From NCBI GenBank assembly GCA_964397565.1, contig CAYNJC010000057.1, forward strand, positions 1-20,013: DNA of 20,013 nucleotides. The letters run 5' to 3'. Within the stretch, counting starts at the first letter, position 1. The number at the start of each line of letters is the position of its first letter. Under the pieces are notes generated by a model. The model was not told the DNA's origin and made no database searches. It was given only the letters and a program-made list of their open reading frames with translations. The translations under genes and the position numbers were made by a program. The DNA comes from JAPLST01 sp964397565 (GTDB lineage: Bacteria; Auribacterota; UBA3054; JAPLST01). Positions 1 through 6,252 of this stretch are shown piece by piece.

Positions 1-119
1 CGTTCACCGTTCACCGTTCACCGTTCACCGTTCACCGTTCACCGTTCACCGTTCATCGTTCATCGTTCACCGTTCATCGTTCATCGTTCATCGTTCATCG
101 TTCATCGTTCATCATTCAA
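1..119. repeat. Tandem 7-bp repeat array CGTTCAY
   Basis: Sixteen consecutive heptamers fill 1-112, followed by one degenerate unit at 113-119. Units 1-7 are CGTTCAC. Later units are CGTTCAT, except one CGTTCAC at 64-70. The array may continue to the left of the window. On the minus strand it reads as ATGAACG/GTGAACG and starts inside the stop codon of cobA (TGA, 112-114). It has no spacers and no self-complementarity, so it is neither a CRISPR array nor a hairpin terminator. Confidence 0.95.
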
Positions 120-876
120 TGCCGGGCTCATACCAGTTCAACTCATCGCGCAGGCCGACGACATCGCCGATGACGATGATCGCCGGCATTTTCACCTGCA
201 GTTTTTCGTTTTTGATCAGCTCGGCAATGTCACCGAGGGTTGAAGCGATCGTGCTTTGCGCGCGGGTCGTGCCACAACTGACGATCGCGGTCGGCGTGCG
301 CGGATCGCGCCCGTGCTCGATCATTTTGTGGACAATCATCGCCAGATTGCTGACGCCCATGAACACCACCAGGGTTTGCATCCCGGTCGCCACTTTTTGC
401 CAATCGACATCGGTGTATTGCTTGTTCAAATCGGTGTGGCCGGTGGCAAACGCAAGGGTCGAGGAATAGCCGCGATAGGTCAGGGGAATGCCGGCGTAGG
501 CGGCTGCGGCGATGGCCGCAGTGATGCCTGGCACCACCTCGAAGGGAATGCCTTCGTGCGCCGCCGCGCGCGCGATCTCCGCACCCAGCCCGAAGATGAA
601 CGGATCGCCTTCCTGCACCACGCCGACAATCCGGCCGGCGCGCGCCGCGGCAATGATCTGCGCATTCATTTTGTCCAGCAAGAGCGGGTCATCGCTGATG
701 TTGTCCTCAATGCGAATCCGCGTCGTGCCCTTGCGGCAATGGTCAAGAATGTACGGTGCCACGGTCGTGTCGTGGAACACCACGTCGCAGGCGCGAATGC
801 ACTTGTAGCCCTTGATCGTGATCAACTCCGGGTCGCCCGGCCCGGCGCCGATAATATAGACGCGTGCGTTGCTCAT
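112..876 (-). CDS. cobA: Uroporphyrinogen-III C-methyltransferase (SUMT)
   Basis: This cytoplasmic SAM-dependent enzyme methylates uroporphyrinogen III at C2 and C7 to give precorrin-2, the branch point to siroheme and cobalamin. The protein (254 aa from 876) shows the family signatures in order: GAGPGDPELITIKG near the N-terminus, EGDPFIFGLGAE in the middle, then VPGITAA, AYAGIPLTYRGYSS and FATGH. Its length matches a stand-alone SUMT; no CysG-type dehydrogenase/chelatase domain is fused and no other tetrapyrrole gene is nearby. I start it at the ATG at 876 (MSNARVYIIG) because a GGA lies about 10 nt upstream; an in-frame ATG at 885 would add three residues. Its stop codon runs straight into the heptamer array. 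The assignment is secure. Whether it serves siroheme or B12 synthesis cannot be told from here. Confidence 0.95.
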   Translation of the reverse strand: MSNARVYIIGAGPGDPELITIKGYKCIRACDVVFHDTTVAPYILDHCRKGTTRIRIEDNISDDPLLLDKMNAQIIAAARAGRIVGVVQEGDPFIFGLGAEIARAAAHEGIPFEVVPGITAAIAAAAYAGIPLTYRGYSSTLAFATGHTDLNKQYTDVDWQKVATGMQTLVVFMGVSNLAMIVHKMIEHGRDPRTPTAIVSCGTTRAQSTIASTLGDIAELIKNEKLQVKMPAIIVIGDVVGLRDELNWYEPGIE

Positions 877-953
877 GGCTGCCATCCGCTGTGGTTACCC
901 GCGCCGTGCCACGCGGCGCACCGTTTTCCAGTGGTGCTAGAGTACATCGCAGT

Positions 954-962
954 AGTATAGCA
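954..962 (-). promoter_or_regulatory. Putative extended -10 promoter of cobA
   Basis: The minus strand reads TGCTATACT, an extended -10 (TGn before TATACT), about 70 nt upstream of the cobA start. No good -35 is seen 17 nt upstream. The same nine bases precede mutT and msrBA. A short GC hairpin (GCGCCG at 901-906, CGGCGC at 914-919) lies in the inferred leader. Confidence 0.45.
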
Positions 963-1165
963 AATTCACGCCCCACATGCGTGCCGCGTTTGAGGCGCGC
1001 GGTGAATAACGGAATACGCGGCAGTGTCTGGCAGATTGCAGTAGCGCAAGGTAGCAGCGGAAGTTCAGTGCGTTGCCCCTGTATGAAAAATCTCGCTTGT
1101 CGCAGTCTTGTTTGGGCTATATTTCCACCGCAATAACACAATGCGTCTTAAGCATGCCATTGCAG

Positions 1166-1353
1166 CTACCAATGAGAGCGCTTACTTGGTGTCATGCCAA
1201 TTGTAGCCGCGGGCGCCTGCTTGGAGCTGCTTGGAGTCCCGCCAACGGCGTGGATCCCGCCAGCGGCGCGGATGACCGCGGCTGCAGAAGCCGCCCTCAC
1301 CGCGGGCGGCTACAAGTACACTGCAACGTAGAACGCGCTCTCACTAGTAGTGC
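1166..1353 (+). mobile_element. MITE-like element, copy A
   Basis: About 188 bp bounded by imperfect terminal inverted repeats: CTACCAATGAGAGCGC at 1167-1182 against CTACTAGTGAGAGCGC read on the minus strand at the right end (14 of 16 identical). The interior is GC-rich and matches the copy at 12277-12435 over nearly its whole length. Compared with that copy it carries two extra short duplications: a second CTGCTTGGAG near 1219-1238, and about 19 bp around 1249-1270 (GGATCCCGCCAGCGG type). No transposase is encoded and no clear target-site duplication is visible. I infer a non-autonomous element. Confidence 0.7.
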
Positions 1354-1551
1354 TATTGTGCTCGCAATGGGCTGTGGATTTCTGGCGTATCGCAAATGGA
1401 ATGCGTCATTGCGACAACGTGCAAACAGTGGCGTACCAGTTGCGACAGAAGTGCCCCATACGCAAGGGTATGATGAACAGAACTATGCTTCGCCAAGTGA
1501 AACGGACCTGGCGGCGGATCGGTCGGTAGCGGCGTGTGGCGGGCACCAAGA

Positions 1552-1584
1552 GGGACAGTGCCGGCATGGGCGAGGTACTGTCCC
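1552..1584. repeat. REP-like hairpin GGGACAGTGCC / GGTACTGTCCC
   Basis: An 11-bp inverted repeat with one mismatch (1552-1562 and 1574-1584) encloses an 11-nt loop. GGGACAGT-type palindromes resemble, from memory, sequences flanking REP-associated tyrosine (Y1) transposases in other genomes. No such transposase lies in the window, and there is no T-run that would make this a terminator. Confidence 0.5.
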
Positions 1585-1654
1585 GGCTGCGCGTGCGTTG
1601 GAACCGCTGACATCCACCGCGCGTCGCTGGATGCTGGTCAGTGTTTGATACTCA

Positions 1655-1682
1655 GTGGGCGGTAGTCGGTGGTCGGAGACAA
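1655..1682. repeat. Short degenerate heptamer array
   Basis: In 7-bp phase the sequence reads GTGGGCG, GTAGTCG, GTGGTCG, GAGACAA. It lies about 95 bp beyond the stop codon of the thioesterase gene. It is weaker than the other heptamer arrays in the window but has the same period. Confidence 0.45.
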
Positions 1683-1775
1683 TTCGTTCATACCAAACAA
1701 AGTTATGGGGAGGCACTTGTCCATGCGCTCACGCAGCCACCCGTCCATTCACCCACTCATGCGAAATCCAGCACA

Positions 1776-2147
1776 TCAGCGCGCCGGCGGCGCGGGCGGC
1801 AACGCCCGCTTCTTGCCGTGCGCGTCCACACACGCAAACGTCACCAAGGTCACAAAGACCTGTTGTTCGTGTGTCGCGCCGGGCGCGTCGGCATAGACGT
1901 TCACGGTGTAGGTCACCGAGGTGGTGCCCTGCCGTTCGCGGATGACGCTGAAGCGCAGAATCGAACCGTTTTTGACCGAGTGCTTGAACACAATGTTGTT
2001 CATCGCCACCGTCACCAAGGTATACCCCGGATACTCGCGCGCGGCAGTCAGCCAGGCATATTCATCCACCCACTTCAACATGCACCCGCCAAACACATAA
2101 CCGTGATGATTCAGATGCTCAGACCGCACTAAGGTAAATAAGTCCAT
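1776..2147 (-). CDS. Acyl-CoA thioesterase, hotdog fold (YciA-like)
   Basis: This 123-aa protein looks like a single-domain hotdog thioesterase that hydrolyses acyl-CoA in the cytoplasm. The family signature is HLNHHGYVFGGCMLKWVDEYA near residues 11-31: an Asn/His-Gly turn, then GG, then a conserved Asp in the hotdog helix. A strand follows with VAMNNIVFKHSVKNGSIL (Asn where many members have Asp, then Phe, then Gly). The length suits the YciA/BFIT-like group. I start at the ATG at 2147. The longer frame to 2198 would translate a fragment of the dispersed MITE-like repeat, so that extension is spurious. No clear Shine-Dalgarno is seen. The tail is Pro/Ala/Arg-rich and unconserved. Substrate chain length cannot be inferred. 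It could be the last gene of the mutT-msrBA unit, but the 118-bp repeat-bearing gap argues for separate expression. Confidence 0.85.
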   Translation of the reverse strand: MDLFTLVRSEHLNHHGYVFGGCMLKWVDEYAWLTAAREYPGYTLVTVAMNNIVFKHSVKNGSILRFSVIRERQGTTSVTYTVNVYADAPGATHEQQVFVTLVTFACVDAHGKKRALPPAPPAR

Positions 2148-2166
2148 ACGTGTCCATTTGTCAAGG

Positions 2167-2193
2167 GCTGCTTGGAGTCCCACCATTGGCGGG
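2167..2193 (+). repeat. Fragment of the MITE-like repeat
   Basis: About 27 bp (GCTGCTTGGAGTCCC followed by ACCATTGGCGGGA) match the internal part of copy A near 1228-1255 with a few changes. No terminal repeats remain. It sits just upstream of the thioesterase start. Confidence 0.55.
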
Positions 2194-2197
2194 ATCA

Positions 2198-2261
2198 ATG
2201 CTCATTGCTCATTTTTCAATCTGTCGCTGTCTACCTAAAACGTAAAACCTAAAACCTAAAA
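2198..2261. repeat. Heptamer array downstream of msrBA
   Basis: Read in strict 7-bp phase from 2198 the units are ATGCTCA, TTGCTCA, TTTTTCA, ATCTGTC, GCTGTCT, ACCTAAA, ACGTAAA, ACCTAAA, ACCTAAA. Two different heptamer types therefore share one phase. The array ends 4 nt from the msrBA stop codon (2266-2268 on the minus strand). Confidence 0.85.
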
Positions 2262-2265
2262 CTTG

Positions 2266-3264
2266 TCATAAATGACATTCCCCACCGTTCTTTTCCAGAT
2301 ACTGCTGATGATACTCCTCGGCGCGGTAAAATTCCGGAGCCGGCACGATCTGCGTGGCGATGGGCCGCGCGTGCGTGCCGGACTTTTCCCGCTGCTCCTT
2401 GGCGGCCTGCGCGGCGCGCTCCTGCGCTGGCGTGCAGTAGAAAATTGCCGAGCGATATTGCGTGCCCGTGTCCGGCCCTTGCCGATTAACCTGGGTTGGA
2501 TCGTGACAGGTAAAAAACACCCGCAGCAATTCTTCGTAGGATACCTGGGTGGGATCAAACACGACTCGCACCGCCTCGGCGTGCCCCGTGCGGTCCGTGC
2601 ACACGTCCTGGTAGGTTGGTTTCTTTGTCTGCCCGCCAAGGTACCCCACTTCGGTGCTGCATACACCTTTGACCTTGCGAAAGGCCGCCTCGACGCCCCA
2701 GAAACAGCCGGCGGCAAAAATGGCAGTGTTTGTCGGCGCTGCAGCACTGGCCACGTCAGCCGCGTTGGTCGCGGCTTGCTCGACAAACTGCAGCGCCGCG
2801 GAATTCAGACAATAGCGCAAGCCCGTCGGCGGCGGGCCGTCCTCGAAGACATGCCCCAAATGGGCGGCGCAGCGCGCACACAGAATTTCGGTGCGCACCA
2901 TGCCGTGACTGCGATCCGCCTGGGTGCGCACGTGGGCCGGATCAATCGGCGTGAAAAAACTCGGCCAGCCCGTGCCCGAGTTGAACTTCGCCGTGGTGCT
3001 GAACAAGGGCAGACTGCAACAGACGCAGGTGTAGATGCCGGGCTTTTTATGATCATACAATTGGCCACAAAACGCCGGCTCGGTGCCTTTTTGACGGGTA
3101 ACACGATATTGCTCGGGCGTCAATTGCTTGCGCCACTCGGCATCGGTTTTGGTGATTGTCTCAAGCATGTTTGTTGGTGGGGTTGTGCGGGTAGGCCCGG
3201 CCAGCACGGGCAGACTGCTCTGCATACCCAGCCACGCCGCGCCAATGAACACAAGAACTTTCAT
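2266..3264 (-). CDS. msrBA: Secreted methionine sulfoxide reductase MsrB-MsrA fusion
   Basis: This bifunctional enzyme reduces both R- (MsrB) and S- (MsrA) methionine sulfoxide in oxidised proteins. The 332-aa protein begins with a signal peptide (residues 1-23, Lys then a hydrophobic run ending VLAG), so it likely acts outside the cytoplasm. MsrB spans about 35-165: zinc ligands C80/C83 and C129/C132, the GTGWPSF motif at 97-103, and catalytic C152 in RYCLNS. After an Ala-rich linker, MsrA spans about 178-330 with catalytic C187 in GCFWG and the GTQYRS motif near 267-272. The domain order is B then A. I chose the ATG at 3264 because it gives the signal peptide; a -10-like TATACT lies 7 nt before it. 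It follows mutT by 23 nt on the same strand, and the pair suggests an oxidative-damage repair unit. Both domains look complete. Confidence 0.95.
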   Translation of the reverse strand: MKVLVFIGAAWLGMQSSLPVLAGPTRTTPPTNMLETITKTDAEWRKQLTPEQYRVTRQKGTEPAFCGQLYDHKKPGIYTCVCCSLPLFSTTAKFNSGTGWPSFFTPIDPAHVRTQADRSHGMVRTEILCARCAAHLGHVFEDGPPPTGLRYCLNSAALQFVEQAATNAADVASAAAPTNTAIFAAGCFWGVEAAFRKVKGVCSTEVGYLGGQTKKPTYQDVCTDRTGHAEAVRVVFDPTQVSYEELLRVFFTCHDPTQVNRQGPDTGTQYRSAIFYCTPAQERAAQAAKEQREKSGTHARPIATQIVPAPEFYRAEEYHQQYLEKNGGECHL

Positions 3265-3271
3265 ATGCTCT

Positions 3272-3280
3272 AGTATAGCA
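3272..3280 (-). promoter_or_regulatory. Putative extended -10 just upstream of msrBA
   Basis: The minus strand reads TGCTATACT, then 7 nt, then the msrBA ATG. A start site 7 nt after the -10 would fall on the ATG itself and give a leaderless mRNA. No -35 match is seen. The site lies just past the mutT stop codon, so it could be an internal promoter of the mutT-msrBA unit. Confidence 0.4.
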
Positions 3281-3287
3281 TTTTCAC

Positions 3288-3707
3288 TTATAGCTTCTCG
3301 CACTGCGCGAGAAGTTGCGCGATCGGCACATCAGCCGGCAGCAGATCGTAGTCCAGCAGTGCGCCGCGCGGCACCCAAGCCAGCTCGGCGTGCTCGGTTG
3401 CCTGCGGCTCGCCGGCCACAATGCGCGCGTGATAGGCCAGTAAACGAATCGTTCTTGCGGGATAGGCATGACGCACATCGGCCAGCAATGCGCCCACCGT
3501 GATCGCCACACCGAGTTCTTCCTGAATCTCGCGCGCCAGGCCTGCTTCCGGCGCTTCGCCCGCGTCAAGTTTGCCGCCGGGAAATTCCCAGCCGCCGGCG
3601 CCGTGCGCGGACGTCACGCGCCGCGCCAGCAGAATCAAGCCGTGGCGCGCGATCACTGCCGCGGTCACCAGCACGTCCGCCACGGCACTATGTTTGGCAC
3701 TAGTCAT
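3288..3707 (-). CDS. mutT: MutT-like Nudix hydrolase
   Basis: This is a 139-aa cytoplasmic Nudix hydrolase of the small (deoxy)nucleoside triphosphate pyrophosphohydrolase type. It probably clears oxidised nucleotides such as 8-oxo-dGTP, although substrate cannot be proven from sequence. The full Nudix box lies at G45-V67 (G-x5-E-x7-RE-I-x-EE-L-G-V) with the metal-binding Glu pair E63/E64. A preceding WEFPGGK stretch and a C-terminal WVPRGALLDYDLLPAD segment match the MutT/NudG group. I start at the ATG at 3707. The longer frame to 3767 would translate across the promoter and its palindrome. Next downstream, 23 nt away, is the msrBA fusion, and pairing nucleotide-pool sanitation with methionine repair makes functional sense. 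Its promoter overlaps a perfect palindrome, suggesting control by a dimeric repressor. Confidence 0.92.
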   Translation of the reverse strand: MTSAKHSAVADVLVTAAVIARHGLILLARRVTSAHGAGGWEFPGGKLDAGEAPEAGLAREIQEELGVAITVGALLADVRHAYPARTIRLLAYHARIVAGEPQATEHAELAWVPRGALLDYDLLPADVPIAQLLAQCEKL

Positions 3708-3716
3708 CGGGCGTTT

Positions 3717-3762
3717 CTTTTGCAAAGTGCAAAAGTATAGCATTCCGGCGCGCCGATGTACA
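3717..3762 (-). promoter_or_regulatory. mutT-msrBA promoter with overlapping palindromic operator
   Basis: On the minus strand a -35 TGTACA (3757-3762; 4 of 6 to consensus) lies 17 nt from -10 TATACT (3734-3739), which is also extended (TGCTATACT). A perfect 8-bp inverted repeat, CTTTTGCA-N3-TGCAAAAG (3717-3735), starts inside the -10 and covers the predicted start site. The placement is that of a repressor operator. The regulator is unknown and not encoded nearby. Confidence 0.65.
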
Positions 3763-3922
3763 TCCATCTTTCGCTGCTATCGCATTCTGAAATTTCGCTA
3801 TGACGACGTGGCATACCAACTTGCCGGACACTGCCGCGCCTTTCTGTAGTCGCGGCGCTCTGAGCCGCGTCTTAGTGGGGCTTTGGCTCATATCGGAATC
3901 TCAGTTAAAGAACCGGGCACGC

Positions 3923-3951
3923 TTGACTTTGCCCGGCGGCTTGAGTATCAT
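3923..3951 (+). promoter_or_regulatory. Sigma-70-type promoter of floA
   Basis: TTGACT (3923-3928), a 17-nt spacer, then TATCAT (3946-3951). The predicted start is near 3958, giving a leader of about 60 nt. A strong ribosome binding site GGGAGG (4006-4011) lies 6 nt before the floA ATG. Confidence 0.65.
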
Positions 3952-4017
3952 TAATGGTGATGGTTTTCTTCACTCAGCACGGCGGTGTGCCCGCTGTGTG
4001 CAACCGGGAGGTCGGTT

Positions 4018-5037
4018 ATGAACTTGCTTTTGATTCTCATCGCCGCGCTTGCGCTTGGTGGCTTCATTCTCTTTATCGCCCTGATGCGCTATGTCACGCT
4101 CTGGATTCAGGGCTGGGCCTCGAATGCCGACATCGCGTTCCTCGGCCTGATCGGGATGTCGCTCCGCAAAGTCACGCCGACCGTGATCGTCAATGCCAAG
4201 GTGGCGGCGGTCAAGACCGGCTTGGCGGTTTCGACCGATGAGCTCGAGAGTCTGTACCTGGCCGGCGGCGATGTCATGAATGTCGTGCGCGCCTTGATTG
4301 CCGCCGACAAGGCCAATATCCCCTTGACGTTTCAGCGCGCCGCCAGCATTGATTTGGCCGGCCGCGATATTTTCGCCGCGGTCAAGACCTCGGTCAATCC
4401 CAAAGTGATTGACTGTCCCGACCCGGCCAAAGGGCGCAACACGATTGATGCCGTCGCCAAAGACGGGATTCAGCTCAAGGCCAAAGCGCGCGTGACGGTG
4501 CGGACCAATCTCGACCGACTGGTGGGTGGCGCGACCGAAGAGACGATCATCGCCCGCGTCGGCGAGGGCATTGTGACCACGATCGGCTCAGCCCCCAATC
4601 ACAAAGATGTGCTTGAAAATCCGGATTCGATCTCGAAGCGCGTGCTGGCAAAAGGTCTGGATGCCGGCACGGCCTTTGAGATTCTTTCGATTGACATTGC
4701 CGATATTGATGTGGGTGAAAATATCGGTGCGCGCCTGCAATCGGACCAGGCCGAGGCGGATAAACGCGTCGCCCAAGCCAAGGCCGAAGTGCGCCGCGCC
4801 ATGGCCGTCGCCTTTGAACAGGAGATGAAAGCCAGAGTGCAAGAAATGCGCGCCAAAGTGGTCGAGGCCGAAGCCGAAATTCCACGGGCGATGGCCGAGG
4901 CCTTCCGCAGCGGCAATTTCGGCATCATGGACTATTATCGCATGAAAAATGTGCAGGCCGATACCGCCATGCGCGACAGCATCGCCGGCACCGGCCATGG
5001 CCCGTCGGCATCGTCGACGCCACAACCGCAAGGCTGA
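4018..5037 (+). CDS. floA: Flotillin-like protein FloA (UPF0365 family)
   Basis: This is a membrane scaffold of the SPFH/flotillin-like class, which in other bacteria organises functional membrane microdomains. The 339-aa protein has an N-terminal hydrophobic segment (about residues 2-25). An SPFH-like region follows, recognisable by GMSLRKVTPTVIVNA, LYLAGGDVMNVVRALIAADKA, and GIQLKAKARVTVRTNLDRLVGG. A charged Ala/Glu/Lys-rich coiled coil runs about 245-300, then GNFGIMDYYRMKNVQADT, a hallmark of this family. The length is typical (about 330 aa). The ATG at 4018 is set by the GGGAGG ribosome binding site; an upstream in-frame start at 3985 has none. It is followed by a heptamer array and a small membrane protein that may be co-transcribed. 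The family is clear; the cargo in this organism is not. Confidence 0.95.
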   Translation: MNLLLILIAALALGGFILFIALMRYVTLWIQGWASNADIAFLGLIGMSLRKVTPTVIVNAKVAAVKTGLAVSTDELESLYLAGGDVMNVVRALIAADKANIPLTFQRAASIDLAGRDIFAAVKTSVNPKVIDCPDPAKGRNTIDAVAKDGIQLKAKARVTVRTNLDRLVGGATEETIIARVGEGIVTTIGSAPNHKDVLENPDSISKRVLAKGLDAGTAFEILSIDIADIDVGENIGARLQSDQAEADKRVAQAKAEVRRAMAVAFEQEMKARVQEMRAKVVEAEAEIPRAMAEAFRSGNFGIMDYYRMKNVQADTAMRDSIAGTGHGPSASSTPQPQG

Positions 5038-5050
5038 CAGAAATACTTTA

Positions 5051-5113
5051 CAATTGACAATTGACGATGGGTGCGACGCGACCAACGATGAACGACCAAC
5101 GATGAACGTTGCT
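5051..5113. repeat. Heptamer array downstream of floA
   Basis: In 7-bp phase from 5051 the units are CAATTGA, CAATTGA, CGATGGG, TGCGACG, CGACCAA, CGATGAA, CGACCAA, CGATGAA, CGTTGCT. It starts 13 nt after the floA stop and ends at the start codon of the next gene, so it fills almost the whole intergenic gap. CGACCAA/CGATGAA alternate as a 14-bp higher-order unit. Confidence 0.85.
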
Positions 5114-5114
5114 G

Positions 5115-5621
5115 ATGAATGACGGACTAATCAATGTCTTGATTCTGCTGGCGATCGGCGCCGGCTCGCTGCTGCAGTGGTGGATGAAGCAGCAGCGCGC
5201 CGCGCGCGCAGCGCAGCCCCGCCCGCACACCCGCACGACCGTACGCCCGGCGGCGCCCGCGCCGGACGCGGAAGCGCCGGCACCTGCGCCGGCGGCCGGT
5301 TCGCTCGAAGATGTGTTCTCTCAACTGTTCGGCGGCGAGCCCAAAGTGCGGCCGGCGATGGATTGGCGCCCCATCAGCGCGCCGCGCGCGCACGCAACCA
5401 CCCTAGCGGCGGCCGCCGCCGCGGATGAGGCGGCAACAAAGGCCGGGCGGGCAGAACTGCCGCAGCAAGTGCTGACCAGCACCGTGTCGCCGAGGCGATG
5501 TGACAAAGCTGGTGCGCCGGCGCCGGTGTGCGCAACAACCACCGGCTTTCTTTTACCGGCCGACCTGCGCCGGGCATTTATCATGAAAGAGCTGTTGGAT
5601 CCGCCGGTCAGCTTGCGCTGA
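5115..5621 (+). CDS. Small membrane protein with C-terminal conserved motif, downstream of floA
   Basis: The function is unknown. The 168-aa protein has one N-terminal transmembrane helix (INVLILLAIGAGSLLQWW, about residues 6-23). A long Ala/Pro/Arg-rich low-complexity region follows (about 28-125) that contains a short island GSLEDVFSQLFGG. It ends in a compact segment, DLRRAFIMKELLDPPVSLR. That ending resembles the 'ILGPP-x-AL' tails I recall on small membrane proteins of several phyla; this is from memory and unverified. I start at the ATG at 5115; a TTG at 5109 would add two residues. No good ribosome binding site is visible because the heptamer array fills the upstream region. Its position after floA suggests a role with the flotillin. 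Extreme GC and Ala/Pro content makes homology hard to judge. Confidence 0.75.
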   Translation: MNDGLINVLILLAIGAGSLLQWWMKQQRAARAAQPRPHTRTTVRPAAPAPDAEAPAPAPAAGSLEDVFSQLFGGEPKVRPAMDWRPISAPRAHATTLAAAAAADEAATKAGRAELPQQVLTSTVSPRRCDKAGAPAPVCATTTGFLLPADLRRAFIMKELLDPPVSLR

Positions 5622-5664
5622 AACCATGGCGGTGATTTACTTGGTCGCTAATCGGCGCGCCACC

Positions 5665-6237
5665 ATGAACATCGTCATGCGCACATGCACTCGTTTGATC
5701 AGCATTGTCACCGGATTGTTCTTGGCAAGTTGTACCGAGGAAACCGCCACCCTCAGCCCGGTGAGTACCTTTGACGCGCCGCGTTATCTCGGGCGTTGGT
5801 ATGAGATCGCACGCTTGCCGAACCGCTTTGAGGAAGGCCTCTCCAATGTGCGCGCCGAGTATGCGCCGCGTGATGCCACCACCATTAACGTCATCAACAC
5901 GGGCTATGACGCAGCCCGGCAGCGTTGGCGCAGCGTGCGCGGCATTGCGCGCTTCGCCGGCGCGCCCAAGATCGGGCATTTGCGCGTCAGTTTCTTTCGG
6001 CCGTTCTACGCCAGCTACAAAATCATTGCGCTGGATACCAATGCGTATCAGTATGCGCTCGTCACCGGCAATGACTTTTCGTATTTGTGGCTGCTGGCGC
6101 GAACGCCGCAACTGTCGGACGCCACGCGCACCATGCTCACCGAGCGTGCCGCCGCACTGGGGTTTGCGACCAATCGCCTGGTCTACGTGGTGCATGATCG
6201 CGCTGATGTTCCCGCCGCGAAAGAATTAAGAAAATGA
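5665..6237 (+). CDS. blc: Lipocalin lipoprotein (Blc-like)
   Basis: This is a bacterial lipocalin anchored as a lipoprotein, a family that binds lipids or other small hydrophobic ligands at the outer membrane. From the ATG at 5665 the protein is 190 aa with a lipoprotein signal peptide ending in the lipobox LASC (lipidated Cys at residue 23). The lipocalin signature follows: YLGRWYEIARLPNRFE (the G-x-W motif), SNVRAEY, then the barrel strands GIARF, YKIIALD, YALVTG and YLWLLART, and a C-terminal helix (TRTMLTERAAALGF). The length fits Blc. An in-frame ATG at 5626 is possible but would put 13 poorly hydrophobic residues before the signal peptide, and 5677 is also possible. It lies 43 nt after the small membrane protein gene and 15 nt before mtnA, so it is probably co-transcribed with mtnA. 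Confidence 0.92.
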   Translation: MNIVMRTCTRLISIVTGLFLASCTEETATLSPVSTFDAPRYLGRWYEIARLPNRFEEGLSNVRAEYAPRDATTINVINTGYDAARQRWRSVRGIARFAGAPKIGHLRVSFFRPFYASYKIIALDTNAYQYALVTGNDFSYLWLLARTPQLSDATRTMLTERAAALGFATNRLVYVVHDRADVPAAKELRK

Positions 6238-6252
6238 GAAAATCCCACCACT

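Larger units (their letters stand above)
886..1775. other. Gene-free interval between cobA and the thioesterase
   Basis: I find no credible protein gene here. The open frames crossing it read through a dispersed repeat and lack family signatures. It holds the cobA promoter candidate, a MITE-like element (1166-1353), a REP-like hairpin (1552-1584) and a short run of GTNGTCG-type heptamers (1655-1682). Confidence 0.7.
3708..4017. other. Divergent intergenic region mutT / floA
   Basis: About 310 bp with no gene. It holds the mutT promoter and palindrome (3717-3762), a small GC hairpin (CGCGGC at 3851-3856, GCCGCG at 3864-3869) of unknown role, and the floA promoter (3923-3951). Nothing else recognisable was seen between them. 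Confidence 0.75.

Noticed and set aside
1..119. Heptamer array considered as a CRISPR array or a coding repeat
   Set aside because: The unit is 7 bp with no spacers, and no long open frame uses it.
886..953. Cobalamin or SAM riboswitch in the cobA leader
   Set aside because: The leader is only about 70 nt and shows just one small hairpin; no B12-box or SAM riboswitch core could be found.
256..960. Long open frame on the plus strand opposite cobA
   Set aside because: It is the complement of a clearly assigned SUMT gene in GC-rich DNA; its translation is His/Arg-rich with no family signature.
1073..1648. 191-codon open frame in the cobA-thioesterase interval
   Set aside because: About a third of it translates the MITE-like element, and related sequence appears in a frame across MITE copy B; no start signal or recognisable domain.
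2148..2198. Upstream in-frame start for the thioesterase
   Set aside because: The extra 17 residues translate the MITE-like repeat fragment and precede the conserved N-terminus.
3851..3869. GC hairpin CGCGGC/GCCGCG upstream of floA
   Set aside because: Only 6 bp, no T-run, and short GC hairpins are expected by chance at this base composition.
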